From contig OZ017798.1 of the NCBI GenBank assembly GCA_963969395.1, positions 8,238,173 through 8,302,172 of the forward strand: a stretch of 64,000 nt of DNA, read 5' to 3'. Under the pieces are notes generated by a model. It had not been told where the DNA came from, ran no database searches, and saw only the letters and a program-made list of their open reading frames with translations. Positions 35,505 through 48,255 of the stretch are shown here, piece by piece; position 1 is the stretch's first letter; the number at the start of each line of letters is the position of its first letter. Position numbers and translations under genes: made by a program. This DNA comes from Pseudoscleropodium purum (Eukaryota > Streptophyta > Bryopsida > Hypnales > Brachytheciaceae).

Positions 35505-36070
35505 ATACAACATAAGAAAAAAAGATCTTTATACAAGTGGAGTAATAGGAAGTAAAACAACCCATGTGGGATATGTAAATTAGAATTATTAAGAGTTCAA
35601 CCGCTTATAGTTAAGTGAAAAGTAGAAATTGTGTTCAAATTAGAAATTTGGGATTCAATTTGACATAGTATAATAACTTCTTACAAAAAAATTTGAGTAA
35701 GAAAAGTTAGTAAATCAAGCTGGCTTTCATTTCCAAATATCCAATCAAAATTTATGGACAAATTTAAGAGAGGAGTTGGAAGGGACATTTTCATTGACAT
35801 TTTACAACATTCTCTCTAAATTTTGTCCATAACTTTTTCTTGGAGTGTCAAAATCACCGATGGATTGTGAGAGATGAAAGTTAGCTAGATTTTTCAACTT
35901 ATTCAGTTCAAAGTTTTTTGGAATAAGTTATTCTACTAGATGCTAAAATGAAGTTTGAAATTCTACTTTGAACATAATTCCTACATTTTGACAATGAGTG
36001 GTCAAGCTTTCATCTTCAAATTATCCCATACCCTTCAAAGATTCATGATTAACAATGGATTTGATTATAA
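35505..36070. mobile_element. Foldback element, copy 1 (copy 2 at 57.74-58.31 kb)
   Basis: The two halves are loosely inverted: TTATGGACAAATTTAAGAGA pairs with TCTCTCTAAATTTTGTCCATAA, and AAATCAAGCTGGCTTTCAT pairs with ATGAAAGTTAGCTAGATTT. The whole stretch aligns with about 57740-58310, for example GGAAGTAAAACAANCCATGT, AAAGTTAGTAAATCAAGCT and GGNGTTGGAAGGGANATTTT. It is a large non-autonomous foldback repeat, diverged between copies. Confidence 0.7.
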
Positions 36071-36459
36071 AAACAACCTCTTCACCTATATTTTCTAATA
36101 AATGGTAAAAAAAAAATTGTTTAATTTTACCTTCATATTTTTTTTAATGGAAAATTGTCAAATGACAAATCGGTAATGGATTCTTCAGAAATTTGTCTAT
36201 TTTTCTCTTGTAGCAATTAGGAGTAACCTCCTTAATAGGCCAAAAGAAGCCATTGAGCAATTGCCTCTATTCCATCACTTCTTTGAGCATTGAGTTATAT
36301 TTATTAGTCTAGGATATTGTCAAGGAAGTACTCCAGTATAAACCTAGGGTGAGAAGCTGCTCCAAGCCTTAACCAAGTTCTATTGGGTATTGCAATTCAA
36401 ATTTTGTTGTAATGTTCATTACCTTTTTTATGTTGCTTCCGACCATGAAAAAAAATATT

Positions 36460-36634
36460 TTCCCCCATAACTCTTCATGAGCATATTGAATTGCAAAAAA
36501 GTTGGTAGAGCGACAAGGTAGTCCTCATCCCCACATCAAAAAAAATTTCAAAAAATATAGTGAATTTTTGTGTTTGCAATGAGTTGCCCTAAATCACTAC
36601 ATTGTCAAAAAAACATTGTTTGGTCCTTTAGGGT
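36460..36634. mobile_element. Solo end of a TTAA-family element
   Basis: The minus strand from 36634 reads TTTAAACCCTAAAGGACCAA, then an ACAATGTTTTTTTGACAATG-like stretch and GTGATTTAGGGCAACTCATT. It closely follows the left end of the element at 52922 (TTAACCCCTAAAGGTCAAAA...GGCAACAT...GGGCAACTCACTATG). No matching opposite end was found nearby, so it is a truncated copy. Confidence 0.6.
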
Positions 36635-38542
36635 TTAAATTCTTAAAATCTTAATCTGAAAACCCTACATCCAAAAAAATTCTTTGTAATCATAAATCTC
36701 TCATTATTTTTGGAATTTATTGTATTGCTCACAAAGATCCATCTTCGTATTAGACGTATCTACCGAATTTTTTTTTCTAGTAGTAAAGAAACTTGCACCT
36801 TTGAATGTATGTAAAGAGAAAATGGAGAGAATCATTTACATGTGTACATTGATCCACATAATTATCTATTATTAGTAGCCTTCATCCAAATATTGAAGAA
36901 CCTAGTATTTTTTGAGAGGATTATGGAGATTTCATCCACTTTTTCAAACATTTTTGTTTGTATCAAATGAGTCAATGCCAAAATCAAGTAAGATTCTAAC
37001 ACAAATTCACTAGAAAAATTATCTAGAAAAGTCCCTATTTAGCCACTCACAAATTAAACCCAATCAACATCTTGGCTTAGCATCAATTTTAGCATTACCA
37101 ATGGGTCACACTTCTTGGCCATTAATCGTTGTACATTAGAGGGGACATTTTTAGACACTCAAGATTGAAATTTGGGGAGCAAATTTCAATTGGACTTTGT
37201 ATTGGAGCCTAAAAATACTTTAGGGATTAGTATTAGCCCAATCCGTGCCTTTAATCTCCTGTATCTTCACATAATTGCACTCTATGGCATGCAATGAATG
37301 TGGACCTAGGTTGATTGTACCAAAGGTGCAAAGAAGTCCCACCTTGTTTTATACAATCATACAAGTTTCAAGGGTCCTTGAAGTTAGGCTTTGAAAAATT
37401 TTAGAGAATTTTTTTTCCTTGGGATTGTTAGTTGCACTTTCTACATCATACTTGAAGCTCGACAAATTTTAGAGAATTTTTTCCTTGGAATTGTTAGCTG
37501 TACTTTCTACTAACATCATACTTGAAGCTCAATTGCATTTGATTCATGGTTTGCCTTGTCCAAATCTTGAAACTTTGAATGGGCCAAAAAATGACTTAGA
37601 TTCTTGGAAAACCATATTGATCAAAACTTATAATATTGAAATCTGCACAATGGATCCTCCTAGAAATTGTTGATTGAAGTTATTCCATCTACTCTAGAAA
37701 GTGCATGAAAGCTACTCACTTTTGATGTCTACTTTGTGACACTAAGGGATTACAATGATATTATGGTGAGGCTAAAAATAGATCAACAATAATTCTAATG
37801 GTCTTATTTTAAAAGCCACAATATATTAGTTCCACCTTGCACGACATTTTCTAAAAGTAGTATACCCATCAAGCACGACCTCATCATGCCAATCAATATT
37901 ATGATGGCAACAACCAATTCAAGTCAAGCCCTTTTTTCCTTCACAATAAAGTCCTACATCTAAAAAACAAAAAAAAATCACAAATTAGTTGCCACATCAG
38001 CCCTCTCTAAAAGCTGACAATTTTAGTATTCCAAAAGCTAGTTGGACATTAGGAGCTTCTAGCCTTCACAACCCGCTTGAAATTAAAGGCCTTTGTATTG
38101 AGGCCAAAAATACATTATATTATGCCCAATTAGTATTGAACCATTAGCACTGCTTTTAGGATCAAATGGACTCTAAAACCCAACCACAAGCTAACATGTT
38201 CTATCCACTAAATAGAGTATCAAAACTTGTGAAAAACATATAAGCAATGAACATCCAACTTTCAAAACCAAAGATCTTAGATACCACTACTGAATTTCAT
38301 TTTTTGGATACAAAAAAGAATGAAAGTACACACATTCAACAAATATTTCAAGACTTCTATGGAAACAAACCAATGAATAATCTATGACTTGCAACTAGAA
38401 ATTACAAAAAACTACTTAAATTAATCAAATGGAATACAATTAGTTGTACATAGATAAAGCGAAGACTACAAATGAAAATTAAATTGCTACACTAAAAAAG
38501 CACGAAATTGTTGCAAGTAGTCTAAGAAAGGTTGCATTGAAT
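36635..38542. other. AT-rich intergenic DNA downstream of IQD
   Basis: Includes an imperfect tandem duplication of about 68 bases at 37395-37535 (AATTTTAGAGAATTTTTT... CATCATACTTGAAGCTC twice). Nothing else is recognised; the 37485-37673 frame has no known similarity. Confidence 0.5.
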
Positions 38543-41500
38543 TTAAGTTCTCCAACGTTTATCATCTCCACTACCCAAAGAATTCCGACGAGCAGGTGAG
38601 ATTCCATCAGAGCCCACATCCGTACTACGAGGCTTCTCTTTGGGGACTCCTGTCTTAGGACTAGGACTCCTTCGATTCTGCACCAAACCATCCCACAAGG
38701 CAAAAATTCAATTCTATGTTAAAAAAATTAATAAAAATAATCAATCCTAATTCCTAACTAGTATTGTTAATGAAATGACACATATGGCTTTCAAGAACAA
38801 AGAATTTTTAATAAAAATATGGAAATATTTACTTATTTAGTATAACAAAGCATACATTGGTGTGCTCTAAAAGTACCTCAAGAAGTGCATGCTCTTAAAT
38901 GAACTTACATATGTTTACATATCTTCTTAGGAAGGAGGAATTTTCTTACCAATGATATTTGTGACAACTTTACAATATGATTAATATTATCTAGTACACA
39001 TACAATGGCTTAAAACATTCTTATCTTATAAAATATTATAACTATATGTAGATTTATTTCATAGAACACACTAAAATGACAAATTAACAATGTTGAATAC
39101 ACTTACTCAAACATTATATGTAACTTTTAAGCCCAATTTTCTTGTCCACTCAATTCTACAAATATTCATATTATTTCTAGATTAGTTGCTTTGGCAAGTG
39201 TCACCTAAATATAAATGCAAGATTTTAACCTTGAAGCATTCAAATGGTCAAAATTAAAGTCATAGTCTCATCTTCCTCACTTTCATTGAAAAATTTATAA
39301 ATCTCTAAGGTCTAAACTCTAAAGGTCTTTGTCAAGTTTGGAAGAAGGATATGTCCTACAACTAATTTCACTATCATGGCCCTCATTCAAACAACAAACC
39401 AATATATAATCTAACCTTTAAAAATAATATTCATTGAAATTTTTGTACCTCTCTAGTAATCATCTTGCATAATACATCCCCCATACCAAACCATTTTTTG
39501 TGTTCTTACTCTAGTTCTTGCCCTTATTTACATTATGATTGTAAAATTCTTTTAGTGTTGATGGAATTAATTTTGCAATTTCAAATTCAGTCATGCTTTT
39601 TTTTTCATTCTCACCACCTTACAATAAGATATTTTACAATAAGGTAGTTGCACCTAAGTGTGGTCTATTTCTAGAATTGACTCCTACATATTTTTGCCAA
39701 AAATAGACAACCATTACTCCTTGAAGATGAGACTTAGTTTTAAATGCACATAAATTTGGTACTTTGAATAATTGTAGTTTATTCATATGGTGTCTAGAAT
39801 GCATTTTAAGAGAATCTACAATAATTACTGAGGCTACAAATAAGCCTCCTATTGATGCTATAATTGGGTAATAGGATTGCCTTCAATTTAAACACTTTTT
39901 TGAACAATTAAAAATGTTGTTAACTTACTCTATTGTATCTAGTAGTAGGAGTTGGCAAAAAAACATTTCTAAAAGTGTATTTCATAAAATATTGGAAATT
40001 ATTTTTGCTATATGAAACAAGACAAAGCTTACTATTCATAAGCATTTCCTAATTACTAGATATGATTACTACCAGTTCTCTCCAAGTATTGATATTGTAA
40101 ACCCTAAATACGAAACACAAAAAAACTCAATTTAAAAAAATAAATTAGATAATAAATTTTTTGATCAAAGTAATCCTTATTTGAACAATTTGAAGTATCG
40201 TCAACTTCTACTAACTACCAATTTTCCCCAATTCTTGTTGATACAATAAATCTTAGACCATGTACATCAATAAAAAAAAATCAAATAGTTGTGGTTTGTC
40301 TCTCTCATTAAACCCTAAACCTAATAACCCCTAACCTTTCAAAAAAATTCCCAATTGCATCCAAAACAACCTTTCTCAACCCATTATTTGGACAATTTTA
40401 AGTACCGTTGCCTTCAACTGATCACCAGTTCTCCCAAATTATTATTATTATTAATAAAATAATACCCCCTAATCATGTACACCGATCATTAAAAAAAAAA
40501 TGGTTGGAGTTCGTGTCTCTCAGTAAACCCTCATACCTAAAACCCTAAAATGAAAATAAAAAAAGCCTTAAACCCTAAAACTCTTGAACCCATTGAACCC
40601 TTGCAACCCTTGCTGGCCCTCACCGTGGTTTTTCCCGAGCCGAACGCGACCGGCGTTTTGTTGGGGGACTGTGCTGCTGTCTTGCCGACCATCCCCTGCG
40701 CACCACCTCCGATGGAGTTTCGCTGTTTAAGAGGAGCAGCTTTTTCTGGCGCTTCGGGCGCCTCAGGCGTAGAGGATCCTTTCGTCTTGGGGCTGCTGGA
40801 CGATCGGAACTTGGCCTTCGCAGACGCCGTAGCAGCCATGTAGCGGCACGTCTCCCGCTTGCTTGACCCCGGACTCTCACCATCCTTTCGGGGTTTGGTG
40901 CAGTCTCCGTTTTCATGGAGACCATTCTCTGGGATTTGGTCATTCCCAATCTCGCAGATTGGAGCTTCACCATGCGCTGCGTCTTCAGCTCCTGCGGGCG
41001 CAGGAAGCAAATCAGGATTCCAGGAATTGCAAACCCTAAATTGCAAACAAGGTTCTCTGAACAGGGTTCTTGTATTGTGTCACTGGAACAAGAAGTCCAC
41101 GAATTCGTGGTACAGTGAGTAGTTTACAAATTCATGGGCAAAGGGTCACTGGAACAAGAATTACACGAATTCGTGGTTCAGGGCTTACAATCCACGGGCA
41201 ATCTTGCATTCCAGATTTTCTGCAGCGATTCATGGGAAGCAAAGGGTCTCCTGGCTGGGAGTTTAAGAATGTTATGCTCACCTTTTCAATTGGACGTGAC
41301 TGTCAAAATTGGAAATGAAGTTATGCTCCACGAGAGTTTAGGGTTGTGATTAGAAGCAGCCATTGCATTTGAAATGGGGAGTGAGTTGCGTACCCATGCC
41401 AGCAGGTTGATGATCATGCACTCCATTTGAAGTAGAGAAACTGTCGCTCGGAGTGGGCGATCCATTAGCGGCTTCAGGGAAAACCAATTGCCCCATCGCC

Positions 41501-44500
41501 AAGGATAGATCCCTATCAGCTGCATCCAGCTTCACAGACGTTTCGGAAGGGTTTGGTGAAACTGGAATTAGGTCAATTCTTGCAATTGCAGCGTCTTCTG
41601 AGGCTGCAGGCGACGGGGTGGTCAAATGAGGGGATGTCGATTTCTTAGAGGAGAATCCTGCCTCTGAGATTTCGAAGGCTTTCGAGAAAGGATTCGACTT
41701 GGAAGTCCCATTGCCATTTTCATGGTATTTCAATTTGTTGAGGGTGCGGAAGTCTACTTCTTTCACTGAGGGGTAGTCAGAGGTTCTTCTTGAGCTTCCG
41801 GGGATAATTTCGATGTAGTCTTTGGGGTCTAGTTTTGATTCATGGGTTGCAGCTTCCAGCTGGCGGCTTTCCCAGGCTTTGGCGTTGGTCCAAAGCTCCA
41901 GCCATGCCCACCCCTCATGGGGTTGGTCCGGGTCGCAGTCGATGAAGGAGGAGCTTCGATTCGGGGTGCTTCTCTTCAACTGCAGAACATTCGGGCCGCA
42001 GTAGTCTAGTTAGTGAAAATGGCATTTTTCAGAGCCCAAACTTGTTCGAAAAAACGAGGTCTGGAATAGATCTGAGGTTCGCCTGCAAATGTCTGCCACT
42101 TGAAACTAATAACTGCCCAATACGAACAGACTCAATACGATCTACATATAAAAAAAGAGGTCTAAATCAGTCATTAACGCTATTAATAAACCGATAGGCC
42201 GTCAGTAGAACAGAACTTCATTCAATTGTTCTGCCAACCCTGTAATATTATGTATCCTTTCTCTGTTGCATTCGATCAGAAACTGACCATGAAATTTGTC
42301 AATTCTACCTGCTGAGTTAAGAAATATGCCGTCCGTCGTTTGCGTTTGTTAGCCTCATGTTCAGCTTCACGAGTCTCAGCCTCCATTTCCTGAAATTTTT
42401 CTCTTCTTGCATCCTGAACATCGAATGCTCAATACGGTACATTCAGATTTGGAAATTCATCTTTCTTTTAATGTAATCCGGAATGTATTCTCACTAATGG
42501 TATAGATTGAAGAAATATTCTTCGGAGCTAGAAACTCTGATGAGTTAACAAGTGAGAGTGGTGGACAGTGTGCAATTTGCATTAAGTATTGAATTATTGC
42601 AAGAGGAGTGTTGTACCTTTCGAACTCGAGAACTGAGTCGTTGAATTCGAGAAGTTCGGGTTTTCAAGGCTCGACCATCCTTGGACATGCGAACGCGGCG
42701 TCCTCGAAACAGGGCTTGCACACGCACTATGGCTTCCATGGTGCGTAACGTGGTGGTGGCTTGTCTGCGCACCAGCTGCCCTCGGACCAACGCTTGTAGC
42801 CTGATCAACCCTTTCAAAGCCTGTCGATGAATTCATCCACCCAGCAAGCAAGGTCAGACTTAACTCTTGACACCTCATTCAATTCCCTCTTAGAGTTTAT
42901 TACGAAATGCTGATTTTTAAATTCTGGTCTTTTGAATTTCAACTGCGCTTTGAATGAATACTGAATTGCTTTAGGACTAGGTAACGTGAGAATATAGCCT
43001 CGTTATGAGAAATAGCATGGTGAGTTACACTAGTTTGTTCGTTGTCTCATACACCAGTGAGAAGGGGATTGTAAGCCATAGCCCTTTCGTATCACTTTCA
43101 TTGCAACATGGCGCAATGCGGCTGGAAAGGTTAGAGGATAATTAAGAGTCCGAACACCATCCTCGTCACATTCTTTGCAAGAGTTGTAGATTTCAAGGTT
43201 CGACGGCATAGATTTAGTTTGGAGGAGAGAGGTATGTTTGATATCCAACTCAGGTCAAGCGAGCCTCGTGAGTCCGGTTATCTAGTACGAAATCCTTTCC
43301 TCATTCTAAACCATTAGATCAATCAATATAGTGCAGATATGAACATTCTTAATTCGAAGAACATCTGGACAAAAGATCTAATAGTGCTCTCGATTCTCCA
43401 GAGCTTCGTCTAGTCCATAACCAAGCTCACTTTTTTATCATTTTAAGAGACGTAATCCTCTTCTGTCATTTTCATTTCCACATGGAGTAATGGAGTTGGA
43501 AAGGAGAGTGCTTTCGAGTCATAAACCCATCTTCCCCATTCACTCATTGAGGGAGCCATAGATTTCCAAGATTAGACGGTCTTGATCTAGAGGAAAGGGT
43601 GACATCCTAGATAACTGCCCTTGTCTGGTTATCTAGTACATAACCAAAGAGATTGATCTGTTCATTCATGCTTAATCAAGGGTACAAAAAGAATGACACT
43701 CTAGTTCTAAAGAAGGGCATCCAAGATCATGAGATTTATGCTGGTTTGCAACATTCACAGAAACACAGAAATTAGGTTCATATCATCGATACGTACCTTG
43801 GGGTTACGGAGGAAGCGTTGCTGAATCATGATGGCAGCTTCGTCTTCTTTACCCAAAGTGCTGTCACCACCTTCTTCCAGACGCTTCTCGACACCATTAA
43901 TGTTGCCGTTCCGTGAATGCTGCTGCTGCTTCGGCTCTTCAACCTCCTTGGGCTTCTTGTCAGTCATGGCTGGATCTGTACCCGCTTGATCTGGAGTAGT
44001 AGACAAAGCTTGTGGCCCATGACTCTGCTGCTGAGACTTGTTGTGAGTGACACCTTCAAACGATGGAAGTGGGTGAGGTGTAGGCGCTGCGTAGGACACG
44101 GGTGGGAAGTCTTGCTTGTTGAGGAGCTTCTCATCAGCGTCGCCGTGCTGGCAAAATATAAACATAAAGTCCTAGTCATTTAGTGTGGATTACGATAGAA
44201 GAAATTTAATCACAGTCATAGGGCCGTCCAGCCACATTCATGGTTCCCTGCAGCGACTCTTGCTCAACCTGTGGAGAGATTGGTTTTGCAGGATGACTGA
44301 AAGGTGACAATCTTTATATATCTTGTTGACAGAGACTCTGCGTCTTCCTAAGTTTGACTTCTTGAAAGCTAGATGGTTAATGCAAGGTTTCAGACGATTT
44401 CAGCACAGAAATATTGGTTGAGTGTAGATTGGGGACACTTTTGAGTAAACTTACTTTACATGCAAAGTGAAATGAACTCAGGGAGTCATGTAAAGTGTCA

Positions 44501-44701
44501 ACTGATGGCTCTTAAACTGGAGATTAGTTCTCTCTAAATGTTATAATTATTAGGTGATTAGGAGTGATCCTTATAGTGATCTTTATTGTGTTATTATGGA
44601 ATCCATACCTTGTCTCTTGGAGAAGGCCTCTCTTTGGATGGGGAGCGAAAGGCCTTCTTCACAGCTTTGAACCACTTGGTGGGCGTGTTAGACTTCCCCA
44701 T
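38543..44701 (-). CDS. IQD: IQD protein (IQ67-domain calmodulin-binding protein)
   Basis: Plant calmodulin-binding scaffold, usually on microtubules, plasma membrane or in the nucleus. Exons from the start: 44701-44609, 44268-44236 (tentative), 44147-43797, 42820-42617, 42413-42309, 41979-41394, 40991-40624, 38677-38543 (stop 38543-38545). Joins keep phase and give about 624 aa (613 without exon 2). Landmarks are an N-terminal [29 protein letters not shown] split by the family's phase-0 intron, [51 protein letters not shown] and the C-terminal [20 protein letters not shown] (DUF4005). Exon 2 has a strong acceptor but a weak donor (gtggct) and could be skipped in phase. The last exon encodes a Ser/Pro/Arg-rich tail ending DDKRWRT. 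Confidence 0.92.
40097..40580. repeat. Scattered telomere-like AAACCCTAAA words in the last IQD intron
   Basis: AAACCCTAAA or a one-base variant appears near 40098, 40312, 40538 and 40570, with degenerate copies such as AACCCCTAACC between. They are too few and irregular for an interstitial telomere array and may be short decayed repeats. Confidence 0.45.
41080..41181. repeat. Two 36-bp repeats, each with a CACGAATTCGTG palindrome, in an IQD intron
   Basis: TCACTGGAACAAGAA followed by a palindrome and GGTNCAG occurs at 41080-41115 and 41146-41181, 66 bases apart. The first palindrome is 14 bases (CCACGAATTCGTGG, 41097-41110), the second 12 (CACGAATTCGTG, 41164-41175). Both lie in the intron between exons 6 and 7. 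Confidence 0.85.
43060..43655. repeat. Diverged direct duplication in IQD intron 3
   Basis: About 43070-43310 and 43440-43655 align: a TTTCATTNCAACATGG-like block, GGNTGGAAAGG, CATAGATTT, and GGTTATCTAGTAC appear in the same order. Read on the minus strand, copy 1 has an open stretch including [19 protein letters not shown]. Copy 2 gives LEIYGSLNE and then stops. It may be a decayed captured coding fragment. I do not recognise the protein. Confidence 0.55.
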
Positions 44702-46860
44702 TGCGCTCTCCTTACAGTTTCAACCTTCAGCCACTTTTCAAGAGCCTGCACAAAGTATGTATCCAACTTTTTGGCTTCAACAGGGGATTATATAACTGGA
44801 AACCGTGCGTCTGATATTATGTCCATAACGACGATCCTCGACGTTGACATGACTTATACACACTCTCAATGTTTGATCTCATCAATCATGCTCAATCAAA
44901 CATTTCAAAAAAACGCACCATTATGTCAAAGAAACACAAGATTATGAGATGTAACCACGTTCAATGCATGCTTCCCTCTATAGAAATGGGCTCCTCTGGG
45001 TAAAGACGAAGCAGAAACTTACATTTAATCTCAATACGAGAATTGCATATTCTGGACATTCGTAGTCACCGCACTACCGGAGCGTCAGATAATTTATAGA
45101 GTGCTTCAATCCTGTGAAGCAATAAAGAATCACTTTGCTGCACTGGATCCCTGCAAAACTCACTCGAAATCCCAGAGTTCATAGTCTAGAGTGGGTATTA
45201 TGTAAGAATGCATTTCAAGGTACGCTTGTTTTGTACGCTCGTTTTGTTTGCATGATAAACCTCTCCTAGTCAAGAGTCTTGTCAAACCTTGATATACGAT
45301 GGCGACACCAGATTACCGACGACTAATAAACCTTAGTTTTCCCCAAGAAAAAATATGTATCCATCGAGTCTCCACCTTGAACCCCGCCATAGCCACAGAC
45401 AGAGAGACTTGAGAAACCTCTAATAAACTAATCTGCCATGATGTAGCTTACATACTCACCATGCAAACTCTCGTTCTTGCTCAAGAATCCCCAGCCTCTC
45501 CAGATTTATTTCCTGCTCGTCCAGACTCAGTAGTAGAACGAAATACTTGGTCACTGAAACCGATTTCAAAGGAAATAATCCAGTTTGTTATATCCTTGCC
45601 TTCAACTAATGGCTGCAAGGTTCACGTCTCCCTGAACGTCACAAGTCAAGCACCCAGATTAATTAACCGGGTTTGAATACTACTAATTATAGGCTATGAT
45701 AGACTACCGCATTTCGAGTCGTCAAAACATATTACAGAGCTAAGTTCTCCCTCGACATAAAAATTGCAACATCACTTCAATAGAATCAATGCTATCAACA
45801 CATGCACACACTCACACCGAGGGGAACTACTTAAAGAATCCGTTCAAAAGGCCATAGCTCGTCGATCACTCCTCCTTCACCTCCTGAACTCAAGCATTTT
45901 CAACATACTACAAGACAGACAGATCGAGAAGCTTGACAAATGACAAGTGCAGGAAAGAAAGGCCCAAAAGTCTGAGAAAAGCTCCGTCGTACGTTACAAT
46001 ACTCGACACATTCATTCAAAGTCAAGCTAGCTACCTTTCTCTGCCACTGTTGCAACGGCAGGAGCTTCTCTTTCACTTCACCAAACATAACTTAATCGTC
46101 ACTCAGCTAGATTCGATCTCCTCCGCGCGTCTTCCAAACTACCGATCGATCGAGCCCTTTCGATCACCCAAGTTGAGGATGATCACGTCCACGTAACTTC
46201 GTACTTTCTAACACTTGAAATCACCGACTGGCAGATAGATAGATCTGTGGAGTTGGTGGGATCGTGATATACTCCTCCCATCTATGTTTGCCATGTTGGG
46301 AATCATTACCGACCATCTACCCGGAGTGTACATTTTAGACACAGACTGGCGATAGATTCAATATGAGCTGTTGGAGTTTACTTGCAGTTTTTGCAGCTGC
46401 AAGGGCAGTTAAGTTCCTCCTAGCTGCCTCTTTTAATTTGCTCCTACATGTCTGTCATTGGCCTGTCTGACCTCCTCAAAGACCTTTAATTCGTGCTTTT
46501 CACTTACACTTCCAGCTTCAGAGGATGAGTGCTTGTCTGTCGATCTGTCTGTCTGTCTTCCAGACTTTCGCAATTAAAATAACCATCAAGTGAGTTCGTT
46601 ACAGTCAGAGTTGCAGAGCCGGTTACTGTACTCCGACTCGCGGCTAAATAAGTTAAGTTATCTTATCTTATCGTCTTGTAGCTTAGCTTAACTTAGCTTG
46701 AAGTTTCACTCCACCACCCTTTTCTAAAATTCTTATGACACAGTCGATCAGCCTTGCGAGACAAAATGCCGCAATTGGGAGCTTTTTCGCAGTGGCATAG
46801 GTTCAGATCTTGGCCTGTGGAAGCTGTCCAATGAGATGTGTACAAGAGAGATTTTGAGAA
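44702..46860 (-). promoter_or_regulatory. IQD upstream region with probable 5' UTR intron
   Basis: Just upstream of the ATG the minus strand has an acceptor-like TTTGTGCAG (about 44747-44755), suggesting that the leader is spliced. GC is higher than in the flanking repeats out to about 46860. A (TCTG)n microsatellite sits at about 46532-46558 and a repeated CTTATCTTATC/TAGCTTAGCTTAAC tract at about 46655-46700. Short plus-strand frames at 45461-45676 and 45933-46196 show no recognised similarity. The start site is not determined. Confidence 0.45.
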
Positions 46861-47400
46861 GATGTAAGGATCAGGAATTCAGGATGTGCAATTAAGGTGT
46901 CTGCACCTAGAATCATCACTATTTACAACTCAGCATATTTACTTTTATTAAACATAATTATTTTCTTGGATCTTATTGGTAAGTGAAAGAGGGCTCCAAT
47001 GCACTTTAGCAAGCATCATTTGGACTCCATATGAATAAGTCATATTCTTTTTAAAGTATTGTCTTTAGATGTTACTAGACTCTCATAAATTCTCATGCTT
47101 TGAATGTGTATATCTTTTGCAAGCAATATCTAAGGTTTTGCATTGCTTCTGGGTCCAAATAAAGGTGCCATGAGTTGCATTTTGGATAACTTAGTATTGA
47201 TTATGGGTGTCAAGTAAGATGTCTATAAAGCTATGGAATGGACTCTAAAAGCACCTTCCAATACAAAAGGTACGTTTTGCTTTCTCATTGCACGAGCAAT
47301 GTAAAAATAGTGTACATTCATTTCAGGAGATGGAAAATTTTGGTGAACACAAAGTTTCAACTTCAAAAATTCATAACTAATTCCATGAAACTCTAAAAAA
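46861..47400. other. AT-rich intergenic DNA sharing sequence with 50.37-50.57 kb
   Basis: Positions about 47225-47400 loosely repeat at about 50395-50570 (CTCTAAAAGCANCTTCNAATACAAAGGTAC, then AACTAATTCCANGAA). In both places the sequence leads into a CATTAGAAGATTTT element, so it may be an outer part of that family. Confidence 0.55.
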
Positions 47401-47662
47401 ACATTAGAAGATTTTTTGTTGCTTTGGAGGGTTGCAAGTTTCTTGAGGTTTTCAAACTTTGGAAACTTTTTGCACTTACTACTTGACGTGGCATAATGAC
47501 TGCCACATCATTAAATTTATTTTTTTAATTCAACTTTTTATTCATTTGAAAATTAATTAATATAAAAAAAATCTAATAGCATTTGTTTTTAGGCTACTAA
47601 GGGAATAGCAATGGGAATGGCCCTAAAACTGCCCTCTAAGTCCTCTAAAAATCTTTTAATGT
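47401..47662. mobile_element. Inverted-repeat element, CATTAGAAGATTTT family, copy 1
   Basis: Begins ACATTAGAAGATTTTTTG and ends CTAAAAATCTTTTAATGT, near-perfect inverted ends, about 262 bp. The centre has GACGTGGCATAATGACTGCC followed by ACATCATTAA, a short internal hairpin shared with copy 2. No coding. Confidence 0.75.
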
Positions 47663-48061
47663 ATGAAATGGCCTAAATTAGATGCCAACCATGTTATTAT
47701 AAAGAAAATTCAATCATCAAGATCAATATCAATTTAAAAAAGAAATCAAATATAATCATTGTAAATTCAATTTTAGAAGTTTTTAAATCCATTGCATACA
47801 AAGGGGGTTATTTTGAAGATTTAGTTAGTATGAAGTTTCTTGCATCACAAAAAAATAATTTTGTATAAGGCGTGTACCTATCCAAAACCACCACTTTTTT
47901 CTATTGTTCCCCTATTGTGAGACACGAGTGTCTCTTTTGAGCTCATTGTCATTGTAACAAACTATCACAATGAGCTCAAGATTTGGTTTCCTTTTTTAAT
48001 TTTGTTTCCATAATTTACCTTTACCTCCCCCAATCAGAGATAATATAAATTAAATTTTATT

Positions 48062-48101
48062 CCCCCCCCCCCCCTCACACACACACACACACACACACAC
48101 A
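48062..48101. repeat. Poly-C run followed by (CA)n microsatellite
   Basis: About 13 C residues are followed by T and about 13 CA units. Simple sequence. Confidence 0.95.
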
Positions 48102-48255
48102 AGATTCACTTTCTCATCCCCATGCATTAAAGTAATTTCCAAAAATTTAGTACACCTTGGGTTGATCTAAAAAGTTCACTCTAGAAACTAAATTTATTTA
48201 GAAATCCAATCCAATAAGTTTTATTGCAATCACACATGGGAAGATGTACACAAAG
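48100..48255 (-). repeat. Interspersed repeat, copy 2 (inverted relative to 28.96 kb)
   Basis: The reverse complement matches 28960-29115 block by block, including GATTGCAATAAAACTTATTG and the TTTTTAGATCAACCCAAGGT segment. It marks two insertions of the same unidentified element about 19 kb apart in opposite orientation. Confidence 0.8.

Noticed and set aside
40537..41046. 169-codon minus-strand frame as the IQD C-terminus
   Set aside because: Its 5' part is real exon 7, but a GTGAGG donor at 40623 in phase with a good downstream exon fits better. The residues after the donor are low-complexity.
45461..46196. Two plus-strand frames (71 and 87 codons) upstream of IQD
   Set aside because: No family similarity, no splice partners, and they lie in the probable IQD leader and promoter on the other strand.
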